Origin: JBFFXF01 sp041569895
Lineage (GTDB): Bacteria > Planctomycetota > UBA8108 > JACQVS01
NCBI GenBank assembly: GCA_041569895.1
Contig: JBFFXF010000020.1
Span: 1-45,030, forward strand
Reading direction: 5' to 3'
Length of the DNA: 45,030 nt
In this document: positions 1-7,370 of the stretch, one piece after another
How positions within the stretch are numbered: the first letter of the stretch is position 1
Layout: each line of letters begins with the position of its first letter
The notes under the pieces: generated by a model
Databases searched by the model: none
What the model saw: the letters and a program-made list of their open reading frames with translations, nothing else
What the model was told of the DNA's origin: nothing
Position numbers and translations under genes: made by a program

Positions 1-257
1 CGAGGTGGCCTCCGCCTTCGGGGCCGAGCGGGCGGAGTCGGAGACCGAGGCCGAGAACAGAGGCAGAGATCCGACTCCGACTCCGACTCCGATTCCGATT
101 CCGATGACCGATTCCGAATCCGATGGCCGAGTGCGATTCCGACCCTTCCTCAATCTGCGCAATCTGCACAATCTGCGCAATCTGCGTTCCCGTCCCCGTC
201 GCATGTCGGCCGCGCTGTCGCACCTCGAGCACGGGCACGGGACCGGGAACGCAGCCC
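1..257. repeat. Composite intergenic repeat block A
   Basis: No gene seen. On the plus strand the modules run: GAG/ACCGAG-rich stretch (about 30-70), CCGAYN hexamer array (about 70-140), four AATCTGCGN nonamers (152-186), a CCCGTC run (187-200), and a GGGCAC/GGGACC run (about 230-252). A further AATCTGCGGACCG (about 270-282) lies inside the 3' end of the adjacent Nudix gene. The hexamer array contains the CCGATGACCG interruption at 101-110. The module order matches blocks B to F. Confidence 0.85.
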
Positions 258-773
258 TCACTCCGCGAAATCTGCGGACCGCCCGGCGCCCTCGACGAAG
301 TACGACTTCAGGATCCGCGCCGTCAGGCCCCAGATTTCCAGGCCGTCGTGGCGGAAGGCGTAGATGCGGCGGTTTCGACCCCGGGCGTCGATGAAGGTGC
401 CGCGGACGCGGAAGGGGTTGTCGCGGATCAGCGCCAGGGGGACGCGGAGGATGCGGGCCACCTCGCGCCGGTCGGGGACGAGCGGGCAGGGCTCGCGGAG
501 GCGGCCGACGAAGGGGCGCACGCGGTCGCCGAGGCCGGTCTCGAACCAGCCGAGCTCGTCGACGACGTCGACGAGTCGGTGGGGGAGGCCGATCTCCTCG
601 TGCGCCTCACGGAGCGCGGTCTCGAGGAGGGTGGCGTCTCCCGGCTCGCGAGCCCCGCCGGGAAACGAGACCTGGCCGGCGTAGCGCGGCAGGTGCGCGG
701 CGCGCTCGGTGAGCACGATGTGCTCCTCACCGTCGCCGTCGACGATCGGGATCAGAACGGCGAACTCGCGCAT
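258..773 (-). CDS. Nudix hydrolase, CoA pyrophosphatase (NudL)-like
   Basis: This 171-residue protein is a small Nudix hydrolase, which cleaves nucleoside-diphosphate-linked substrates. The stretch VLTERAAHLPRYAGQVSFPGG resembles the UPF0035 signature of the CoA-pyrophosphatase branch (GQVSFPGG). It runs into a Nudix box ending REAHEEIGL, which supplies the metal-binding glutamates. The assignment to CoA as substrate is family-based inference. It is the last gene of the rrf2-nifS-iscA operon, 21 bases after iscA, and has no obvious ribosome binding site. The last residues (about SADFAE) are encoded by a CGCAGATT repeat unit of block A, so the repeat appears to have replaced the original 3' end of the gene. 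Confidence 0.85.
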   Translation of the reverse strand: MREFAVLIPIVDGDGEEHIVLTERAAHLPRYAGQVSFPGGAREPGDATLLETALREAHEEIGLPHRLVDVVDELGWFETGLGDRVRPFVGRLREPCPLVPDRREVARILRVPLALIRDNPFRVRGTFIDARGRNRRIYAFRHDGLEIWGLTARILKSYFVEGAGRSADFAE

Positions 774-794
774 CGGAGCACCGTCGGGCGCTGA

Positions 795-1136
795 TCAGAC
801 GCTGAACGACGATCCGCAGCCGCAGGAGCCGCTGGAGTTCGGATTGTTGAAGACGAAGCCGCGGCCCATCAGGCCGTCCTGGAAGTCGACCTCGGTGTTC
901 TCGAGGTAGAGCATGCTCTTGCCGTCGACGACGACCTTGATGCCCTCGATGTCCGCGACGCTGTCGTCCTCGTTGACCCGGGTGTCGAAACCCATCCGGT
1001 AGGTGAATCCGGAGCAGCCGCCGCCGACGACCATCAGCCGCAGGTTCGCGTCGGTCGGCAGTCGCTCGGCCTCGATCTCCTGCTTCATCAGCGACTTCAG
1101 CTCGCTCACGGCCTTGTCGGTCAACTTGATTGCCAT
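795..1136 (-). CDS. A-type iron-sulfur carrier (IscA/ErpA/HesB family)
   Basis: This 113-residue protein has the normal length of an A-type carrier, which binds and delivers Fe-S clusters or iron to apoproteins in the cytoplasm. The three diagnostic cysteines are present: C41 in GGGCSGF and C105/C107 in the C-terminal SCGCGSSF. A GGAGGAG ribosome binding site lies just upstream of the ATG at 1136. It follows the cysteine desulfurase gene by 73 bases and precedes the Nudix gene by 21, so it is probably co-transcribed from the Rrf2 promoter. IscA, ErpA and SufA cannot be told apart by eye. No IscU-type or SufU-type scaffold is encoded in this operon within the window. Confidence 0.93.
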   Translation of the reverse strand: MAIKLTDKAVSELKSLMKQEIEAERLPTDANLRLMVVGGGCSGFTYRMGFDTRVNEDDSVADIEGIKVVVDGKSMLYLENTEVDFQDGLMGRGFVFNNPNSSGSCGCGSSFSV

Positions 1137-1209
1137 TCGTGTGTCTCCTCCATGCGTTGGGGTTGTCTGTTTTATTCTGGTGTCAAGTGCGCTCGCCGGC
1201 GCGCCGGGC

Positions 1210-2418
1210 TCAGCCCGTCGCCACCGACGAGATCTCGCGCAGCCGCTTGACTGCCGAGACGACGAGTCCTGTCGCGAATTCGATCTCCTCCTCCGAGTTG
1301 AACCGCCCGACGCCGAAGCGGATCGAGGCGTGCGCCAGATCCTTGCTGACGCCGATCGCCCGCAGGACGTAGGACGGCTCCGGCTGGCTCGACGTGCACG
1401 CCGAGCCGGACGACACCGAGAGCCGCTGCAGGGCGACGAGCAGCGCCTCGCCCTCGACGCCCTCGAAGCTCAGGTTCAGCGTGCCGGGAAGCCGCTCCTC
1501 GGGGTGCCCGTTGAGGTGAACCCCGTCGAGGCCCGACGTGATCCCGGAGTGCAGCCGGTCGCGCAGCGCCCGGATGCGGCGGGCGTCCTCCTCGAGATCG
1601 GCGCGTGCCACCTCGCACGCGAGCCCCAGCCCGACGATTCCGGGAACGTTCAGCGTTCCGGGGCGCAGGCCGCGCTCGTGTCCGCCGCCGTGGAGGATCG
1701 GCTCGAGGCGCACGCGTGGAGGCCGCCCGCGCACGGAGAGCGCGCCGACGCCCTTCGGGCCGTAGATCTTGTGCCCGGAGATCGACAGCAGGTCGATCTG
1801 CTGCGACTCCACGTCCACCGGCACCTTGCCGACCGCCTGCGCGGCGTCGGTGTGAAACGGAACGCCGCGCTCGCGGCACACGCGTCCGATATCCTCCACC
1901 GGCGACAGCGTGCCGATTTCGTTGTTCGCCATCATGATCGAGACCACCGCGGTATCGTCTCGCAGCGCCTCGCGCACCTGCTCGGCGCCGATTCGACCAT
2001 GACGGTCGGGCCGGAGAACGGTGAGCTCGATCGGATCGAGCCCCGCGATCGACCGCCCGCGCGCCAGGGCGCGGCATGCGTCGAGCACGGCGTGGTGCTC
2101 GATCGCCGAGGTGACGACGTGCCCCGGGCGTCCCGAGCGCAGTCTCGAGTCGATCACCCGGCCGATGATCGCCAGGTTGTCGGACTCGGTCGCGCCGCTG
2201 GTGAAGATGACCTCGCGCGGCTGGCAGCCGATCAGGCTGGCGACCTGCCCGCGGGCGCGCTCGATCGCCTCGGCGGCGCGCCAGCCGTACGCGTGCGTGC
2301 GGCTCGCCGCGTTGCCGAACTCCTCCTCGAGGTAGGGGCGCATCCCCTCGAGCACCCGCGGATCCATGCGGGTGGTGGAGTTGTTGTCGAGGTAAATCGT
2401 CGGCTGCGCCGCGTTCAT
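1210..2418 (-). CDS. Cysteine desulfurase (NifS/IscS type)
   Basis: This 402-residue PLP enzyme converts cysteine to alanine and carries the persulfide sulfur used for Fe-S clusters and thionucleosides. Visible landmarks are H108 in AIEHHAVLD (PLP stacking), D191 in HTDAAQAVG, the Schiff-base lysine K217 in SGHKIYGPKG, and the catalytic-loop cysteine C341 in SSGSACTSSQPEPS. The SSGSACTS loop is the group I (NifS/IscS) form rather than the SufS form. The gene start overlaps the stop of the Rrf2 regulator by four bases, indicating translational coupling. MnmA, encoded elsewhere in this window at 39063, is a plausible sulfur acceptor. Choosing between NifS and IscS as a name would need phylogeny. 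Confidence 0.95.
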   Translation of the reverse strand: MNAAQPTIYLDNNSTTRMDPRVLEGMRPYLEEEFGNAASRTHAYGWRAAEAIERARGQVASLIGCQPREVIFTSGATESDNLAIIGRVIDSRLRSGRPGHVVTSAIEHHAVLDACRALARGRSIAGLDPIELTVLRPDRHGRIGAEQVREALRDDTAVVSIMMANNEIGTLSPVEDIGRVCRERGVPFHTDAAQAVGKVPVDVESQQIDLLSISGHKIYGPKGVGALSVRGRPPRVRLEPILHGGGHERGLRPGTLNVPGIVGLGLACEVARADLEEDARRIRALRDRLHSGITSGLDGVHLNGHPEERLPGTLNLSFEGVEGEALLVALQRLSVSSGSACTSSQPEPSYVLRAIGVSKDLAHASIRFGVGRFNSEEEIEFATGLVVSAVKRLREISSVATG

Positions 2419-2966
2419 TGTCCTCGGTTGTCTCGCGTCAGGCTCTCTCGCGATCTCTCGTCCTGCGCCAGCACGGTCTCATCGCCGTCGCGGCCGCCGA
2501 GACACGTCGGCAGCTCGACGAACCCCTCGGGCGGGGCGACGTTCCGCGTCCGCGCGTCGTCGACGAACGACTGGATCGTCGTCGTCTCGAGGACCTCGCG
2601 GACTCGATCGCCGAGCACCCGCATGGCGCCGCGGATCGGGCAGATCCGGTAGACGTCGCAGAAGACGACCTCGCTGTCGCGCTCGGCGCGGCACTCGACG
2701 ATGCTCCAGGGCCCCTCGAGCGCCAGGATGACGTCGTTGACGGAGATCCCGGACGGCTCGGCGCCCAGGCTGTACCCGCCGTGAACGCCGCGGGAGGAGG
2801 TCACCAGCCCGCGCCGCTGCAGGGTCTTCAGGACGCTCGCCGTCAGCGAGCGCGACAGCCCGTACGTTCGCGCGAGCTCCCGGGAGCTCACCGCCTCGCC
2901 GGCGCGGAGCGCCAGATGAGTCAGGATGAGGACGCCGTAATCGACCTTGCGAGTCAGATTGAGCAT
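2415..2966 (-). CDS. Rrf2-family Fe-S transcriptional regulator (IscR-like)
   Basis: This protein has a winged-helix DNA-binding domain. It starts MLNLTRKVDYG; residues 28-60 form the helix-turn-helix and HGGYSLG is the wing. A cysteine cluster follows: C92, C103 and C109. IscR binds a [2Fe-2S] cluster through cysteines in this region, although its first spacing is shorter (C-x5-C-x5-C, against C-x10-C-x5-C here). The start was set at the ATG at 2966, where homology begins. An upstream GTG at 3023 would add QRTQ-rich residues encoded by a 15-base direct repeat and is less likely. The gene heads the nifS-iscA-Nudix operon. A promoter with an IscR-type palindrome over its -10 lies upstream, which suggests autoregulation by cluster status. 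Confidence 0.9.
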   Translation of the reverse strand: MLNLTRKVDYGVLILTHLALRAGEAVSSRELARTYGLSRSLTASVLKTLQRRGLVTSSRGVHGGYSLGAEPSGISVNDVILALEGPWSIVECRAERDSEVVFCDVYRICPIRGAMRVLGDRVREVLETTTIQSFVDDARTRNVAPPEGFVELPTCLGGRDGDETVLAQDERSRESLTRDNRGQ

Positions 2967-2996
2967 TTGCGTGCGCTGAAATTGCGTGCGCTGAAG
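2967..2996. repeat. 15-base direct repeat upstream of the Rrf2 gene
   Basis: Two adjacent, nearly identical 15-base units (TTGCGTGCGCTGAAA/G) lie immediately 5' of the chosen ATG, followed by a partial third (TGCCTGCGCTGACC). They sit in the 5' untranslated leader if translation begins at 2966, or encode QRTQ repeats if it begins at 3023. Confidence 0.8.
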
Positions 2997-3051
2997 TGCC
3001 TGCCTGCGCTGACCAGCCGTCACTGCGGGTCACCGTCGCCGAAACCGATCA

Positions 3052-3064
3052 GACTAATATAGTA
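3052..3064. promoter_or_regulatory. Putative Rrf2/IscR-type operator
   Basis: GACTAATATAGTA is an interrupted palindrome (ACTA-ATA-TAGT). It matches 12 of 13 positions of the IscR type 1 core GACTRWWWYAGTC. It overlaps the -10 hexamer of the minus-strand promoter of the Rrf2 gene, the position expected for an autorepressor. The outer flanks match the longer E. coli consensus only partly. Binding is inferred. Confidence 0.6.
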
Positions 3065-3084
3065 CGAGATAAGTCCCATTTCAA
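3056..3084 (-). promoter_or_regulatory. Sigma70-like promoter of the rrf2-nifS-iscA-Nudix operon
   Basis: On the minus strand, TTGAAA (3079-3084) is followed after exactly 17 bases by TATATT (3056-3061). Both are close to the -35 and -10 consensus in an otherwise very GC-rich sequence. Transcription would start near 3049, giving a leader of about 80 bases before the ATG at 2966. Confidence 0.65.
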
Positions 3085-3127
3085 CCGCCCCGGCGCGCGC
3101 CACGCCCGCCACGCCGGCCGGCCCGCC

Positions 3128-4552
3128 TCAGCTTCCGTCGACGTCCCCGTCGGGCAGGTCCCCGGACGTGCCGGCGTCGACTCCATCGGCCCGGAACCCG
3201 GCGGGCACCGCCCGGACCCCGGGATCGGCGTCCTCCGGATCGGGCCGCAGCTCGATCGAGAGCGGCGGCGGGCTCGTCGCGCCGTCGAAGGCGAACTCCC
3301 CGGAGACTCCGGAGAGGCGCTCGCCGGCGCGCACGACGACACGGTACGTGCCGGCGACCGGGGGCAGTCCGACGCGAAACGCCCCCGCAGGCGGACGCCC
3401 GAACGTCACACCGCGGTCGGGGGCGCGCCGGAACGACGTGGCGGCCTCGGGATCCGTCGACATGGCGAACTGCAGCTCGACCTCGATCGGGTCGACGGGC
3501 TTTCCGGTCCTGGCGTCGATGGCGCGCCCCTCGACGAGGGGCGCCGCGACCAGCTCCACCCGCACCTCCGCCCCGTGGACCGGCTCCTCGACCTCGCGAA
3601 AGCCGGGGACGGTGATGCGGACGCGGCGGGGCGCCGACGCGCCGCGGCGGGCCTCGAGCACGCCCCGCTCGTCGGTGTGTCCGAGGAACCGCGACTCCTC
3701 GACGCCGCTCTCCGGATCCCGGCCGATCAGCCAGACGGCGGCGTCCGGCACCGGCTCGAGCGCGTTCGTGTCGGAGCGGTGGAACGCGTGGAGCACGAGG
3801 TGCTCGCCCTCGAGGAGGACGACGTCGAGCCCGACGTCCTCGCGCGCGGCCGTTACCGTCACCATGCCCTCGAGACTCCGGAAACCCGGGTGGGCGAAGC
3901 GCACCCGGTGGGAGCCCGGCGCGAGGAGCGCGCTCGCGTAGCGACCGTCACCGTCGGTCCGTGTGGTCGCCCCGGGGGTCGGCGCGGACCGCCCCTCCGG
4001 GCCGACGCTGACCTCGACGCCCTCGAGCGGCCGGCCGTCAACGGAAGTCACCCCACCGGTGATGCGAGCCCCGCGGAAGAGGACGACGGTGATGCGCCCG
4101 CCATTGCGCGGCGCCATCGCGCGCCGCTGCTCGGCGGTCAGCGTTCGCCCGAAGTGGTCCGCGTGACGGACGACCAGGTCGGACCCGGACGCGGCGAGCG
4201 CGAACTCGCCGCGAGAGTCCGTGCGAGCGGTCTCGGCGCCGAGCGTCACGAGCGCGCCCTCGATCGGCCGGCCGGATGCATCGGTCACACGCCCGGAGAG
4301 GAGACCGGCGGGGGACCGACGACGCGGCGATTCCGCCACGCCCGGGTCGGCGAGCGCGGCCCCGTCGCCGGTCGTATCCTTGCCAGTGCCGCGAGACGGC
4401 GCGTTCGGTGACTCGAGCGACCGGGGCCCGCCCGCGTCGCCGTCGTCGCGCTCCTCGAGCCGGTGGGCGAGATAGAGGATCGCGACCGCGGACGCGGCGA
4501 GGAGGACGATGGTCCTCCAGCCACCGGTGAAGACGGTACGGGGCGGGCTCAT
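3128..4552 (-). CDS. Membrane-anchored carboxypeptidase-regulatory-like protein
   Basis: This is a 474-residue protein from the ATG at 4552; an in-frame GTG at 4609 would add a basic leader (EEEEKRDRKRP). One N-terminal membrane helix (about residues 12-31, WRTIVLLAASAVAILYLAHR) is followed by an acidic, Pro/Ser-rich linker. Repeated beta-sandwich segments of the carboxypeptidase regulatory-like type come next: GRVTDASGRPIEGALVTL, then GGVTSVDGRPLEGVEVSV, each followed by a TDxxGxF/Y-like turn. Such proteins sit outside the membrane, and their function is usually unknown. The gene follows the mannonate dehydratase-like gene by about 107 bases. The same frame stays open far upstream over that gene, which is a composition effect rather than coding. 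Confidence 0.75.
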   Translation of the reverse strand: MSPPRTVFTGGWRTIVLLAASAVAILYLAHRLEERDDGDAGGPRSLESPNAPSRGTGKDTTGDGAALADPGVAESPRRRSPAGLLSGRVTDASGRPIEGALVTLGAETARTDSRGEFALAASGSDLVVRHADHFGRTLTAEQRRAMAPRNGGRITVVLFRGARITGGVTSVDGRPLEGVEVSVGPEGRSAPTPGATTRTDGDGRYASALLAPGSHRVRFAHPGFRSLEGMVTVTAAREDVGLDVVLLEGEHLVLHAFHRSDTNALEPVPDAAVWLIGRDPESGVEESRFLGHTDERGVLEARRGASAPRRVRITVPGFREVEEPVHGAEVRVELVAAPLVEGRAIDARTGKPVDPIEVELQFAMSTDPEAATSFRRAPDRGVTFGRPPAGAFRVGLPPVAGTYRVVVRAGERLSGVSGEFAFDGATSPPPLSIELRPDPEDADPGVRAVPAGFRADGVDAGTSGDLPDGDVDGS

Positions 4553-4659
4553 GGCGGGTCCCCGGAAGCCGGGACGCTTCCGATCGCGCTTCTCTTCTTC
4601 TTCTGTCACGACGCCCCGGGAACGTACCGCGTTGCCTCGCGCGATGCAAGGAAATCGCG

Positions 4660-6018
4660 TCAGGGCCGCCGGATGGTGCCGTCGGCGCCGCGCAGGCGAC
4701 CCCAGTGGAGATCGAAGGGCGGGTCGTCGCGGATCGGATACTTCGCCGCCAGCTCCTCGTCGACATCGACGCCCAGCCCGGGCCGCTCGTTCGCGTGGAG
4801 CATGCCGTCGCGGATCTCCGGCGTTCCAGGGAACACCTCGTGGGCCGCGTCGTTGAAGCGGTGACCCTCCTGGATGCCGAAGTTCCACGTCGACAGGTCG
4901 AGGTGGAGGTTCGCGGCGTGCCCGACCGGCGACACGTCGCCGGGACCGTGCCACGCCGTGCGCACGCGGAAGAAATCGCACAGCGCGGCGATCTTCCGTC
5001 CCAACGAGATGCCGCCGATCTGCGACAGGTGACAGCGGATGAAATCGATCAGCCGATTCGACACCAGCCCGACCCACTCGTTCGGGTTGTTGAAGAGCTC
5101 GCCCATGGCGATCGGCGTCGCGCACTGCTGCCGGAGCTGGTTGAAGTAGCCGATGTCCTCCGGCGCGAACGGGTCCTCCAGGAAGAAGAGGCGGAACTGC
5201 TCGAGGTCTTTCGCGAGCTGGATCGCCTGGATCGGATGGAGACGCTCGTGGATGTCGTGCAGGAGCTCGACCTCGTCGCCGAGCGCCTCGCGAACGTGGG
5301 CGAAGACACGGGGCACCGCGAGCTGGTAGGGGGTCGGCTCGAACGTGTTGCCGCTGAAGTGGCCCTCGAGCCCGGCCCGCGCTCCCGATCTCGCGCCGTA
5401 CGCGCGCTGCCCGGGAACGCCGACCTGCACGCGAACGTGCCGGTAGCCCATGTCGAGATACCGGCGCACCGACCGCACCGCTTCCTCTCCCGTGCTGCCG
5501 CTCGCGTGGCCGTACACCGGCGCGGCGACGCGACACTTGCCGCCGAGCAGCTGCCACACGGGCATGCCGGCGCGCTTGCCCTTGATGTCCCAGAGCGCCA
5601 TGTCGACGCCACTGAGCGCGTTCATCAACACCGGACCGTTGCGCCAGTACGAGCTCTGGAACATCGCCTGCCAGAGGTCCTCGATGTGATCGGGGTGCTT
5701 GCCGCGCAGGAACGGGTCGAGATACCCGTCGACCGCCGTCTGCACGGTGCGCGCCCGCTGCGTGAACGTCGCGCATCCGAGCCCGTACAGCCCGGGATCG
5801 CTGGTCTCGACCTTGACGACGACGAGCCGGATGCGCTCGGGCGCCGTGAGAATGGCGCGCACGCGAGTGATGTGGAGCCCCGACTCGCCACGACCGTCCG
5901 CGGGCGCGGGTGCAGTGTCCTCCTGGAACCCGGCAGCCCGAAGCCGCTCACCCCCGAGAAGAAAACCGGCCAGCGCCGCTCCGGACGTCAGCCCCGCCAA
6001 AAATCGACGTCGTTTCAT
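4660..6018 (-). CDS. Tat-exported enolase-superfamily dehydratase (mannonate dehydratase/RspA-like)
   Basis: This 452-residue protein begins MKRRRFLAGL plus a hydrophobic stretch, a twin-arginine signal, so it probably acts in the periplasm. AGGAGA precedes the ATG at 6018 at a good distance, which decided this start over one nine codons upstream. The mature part is a mandelate racemase/muconate-lactonizing fold of the ManD/RspA group. Landmarks are ALWDIKGKRAGMPVWQLLGG (141-160), VYGHASG, D255 and H257 in HDIHERL, E281 in LEDPF, E307 in GELFNNPNEW and H357 in TAWHGPGD. Family members dehydrate D-mannonate or D-gluconate, but some have little activity, so the substrate is unproven. The whole upstream gap to the next gene is repeat block B. 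Confidence 0.88.
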   Translation of the reverse strand: MKRRRFLAGLTSGAALAGFLLGGERLRAAGFQEDTAPAPADGRGESGLHITRVRAILTAPERIRLVVVKVETSDPGLYGLGCATFTQRARTVQTAVDGYLDPFLRGKHPDHIEDLWQAMFQSSYWRNGPVLMNALSGVDMALWDIKGKRAGMPVWQLLGGKCRVAAPVYGHASGSTGEEAVRSVRRYLDMGYRHVRVQVGVPGQRAYGARSGARAGLEGHFSGNTFEPTPYQLAVPRVFAHVREALGDEVELLHDIHERLHPIQAIQLAKDLEQFRLFFLEDPFAPEDIGYFNQLRQQCATPIAMGELFNNPNEWVGLVSNRLIDFIRCHLSQIGGISLGRKIAALCDFFRVRTAWHGPGDVSPVGHAANLHLDLSTWNFGIQEGHRFNDAAHEVFPGTPEIRDGMLHANERPGLGVDVDEELAAKYPIRDDPPFDLHWGRLRGADGTIRRP

Positions 6019-6330
<312 letters not shown>

Positions 6331-7065
6331 TCACCCGTTCCGCCCCGCCTCGTCATACAACGCCTCGAACCGCTCGTCCGTCTCGACCGTCAGCTCGCGG
6401 AGCGCCGTTTCCAGTCTACTACGCCAGGTCTCGATCTCGTCGTCGGAAAGATCGGGCGGCACGGCGATCGGATCGACGACGCGCGCGACGGCGCGTGTCC
6501 ACGGCCACGGCAGCAGGAAGCGGTCCCACGTCGGCAGGCGGAAGGCACGGGCGTACGCGATGGTCGCGAGCACCACGGGCATGCCGGTGCGCGATGCGAG
6601 GAAGGCGGTGCCGGGCTGGAAGCAGTGCAACGGGCCGCGCGGGCCGTCCGGCGTCACGGCGAGGTCGTACCCACCCGTGCCCTCGCGAAGCAGCGAGCGC
6701 AACGCCGAGGTGCCGCCGCGCGTCGTCGACCCGCGCACTGGCACGAAACCGAGCGGGCTCATGACGCGCGAGAGCAGCTCGCCGTCGCGGTGGCGCGAGA
6801 TGAGCACCCGCACGCCGCGTCCGCGGTGGGTCGACACGAAGCCGAGAAACCGCTGATGCCAGAACGCGTAGATCACCGGCTGCCGCCCGCTCGCGTCGAA
6901 ACTCGGCAGCGGCCCGTGCCACCGAAACCGCACGGTCCCGACCCACAGCCGCACGAGCCACGGGCCGATCCAGCCGAGAAACCGATTACGCACATCACGT
7001 CGCCAGTGCCGAAAGCGCCGCCGTGCACTGCGCGACCGGCGCGGCGTGATGGTGCTGTCGGTCAT
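6331..7065 (-). CDS. DUF374 lysophospholipid acyltransferase family protein
   Basis: This 244-residue protein starts with a very basic N-terminus and a hydrophobic segment (FLGWIGPWLVRLWVGTV), suggesting membrane association. The DUF374 pattern is clear: FWHQRFL (replacing the H-x4-D start of related acyltransferases), SRHRDGELLSRV, VRGSTTRGG and TPDGPRGP. In Gram-negative relatives this family lies in lipid A/LPS gene neighbourhoods and is thought to transfer acyl chains to a glycolipid. That fits the neighbouring GT9, Kdo-kinase-like and LpxL-like genes. The donor and acceptor are unknown. It is flanked on both sides by repeat blocks (B after its stop, C before its start), and no clear ribosome binding site is visible. 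Confidence 0.85.
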   Translation of the reverse strand: MTDSTITPRRSRSARRRFRHWRRDVRNRFLGWIGPWLVRLWVGTVRFRWHGPLPSFDASGRQPVIYAFWHQRFLGFVSTHRGRGVRVLISRHRDGELLSRVMSPLGFVPVRGSTTRGGTSALRSLLREGTGGYDLAVTPDGPRGPLHCFQPGTAFLASRTGMPVVLATIAYARAFRLPTWDRFLLPWPWTRAVARVVDPIAVPPDLSDDEIETWRSRLETALRELTVETDERFEALYDEAGRNG

Positions 7066-7370
7066 GGCACTACCCGCTCCCGGTCCCGTTCCCGAAAGGG
7101 ATGCCGACTCCGCCGCCGAGAAGAGGAACGCAGATTACGCAGATTACGCAGATTGACGCAGATTGCCTCGGACTTCGGAGTCGGAATCGGTCATCGGGAT
7201 CGGTATCGGTCATCGGGATCGGAATCGGAATCGGTTCTCTGTCTCCGGTCTCGGTGTCGGTCTCCGCTCGGTCGGCCTCGAATCGGCCAGTCGCGCGACG
7301 TCGGCGGTCTTCGGGCACGGGACCGGGTCCGGGTCCGGGTCCGGGTCCGAGGACGAGGAGATGGGCCGCG
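7066..7370. repeat. Composite intergenic repeat block C
   Basis: No gene seen. On the minus strand the order is: GGACCC hexamers (7315-7352), GAGACC-type repeats (about 7236-7270), CCGATN hexamers (about 7170-7235), AATCTGCGTN nonamers (7127-7165), TTCCTCTTCTCG, and a GGGAACGGGACCGGG run (about 7080-7100). CCGATGACCG occurs at 7188-7197 and 7207-7216 (minus). It lies between two same-strand genes and directly abuts the stop of the GT9 gene. Confidence 0.88.

Noticed and set aside
152..186. AATCTGCGN nonamers as a CRISPR array
   Set aside because: Units are nine bases and contiguous, with no spacers and no cas genes nearby.
2964..3023. Start of the Rrf2 regulator at the GTG at 3023
   Set aside because: It would add 19 residues largely encoded by the 15-base direct repeat. 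Family members start at the equivalent of the ATG at 2966.
4610..5776. Upstream extension of the carboxypeptidase-regulatory-like frame
   Set aside because: It lies in a shifted frame over the mannonate dehydratase-like gene, whose motifs are intact in its own frame.
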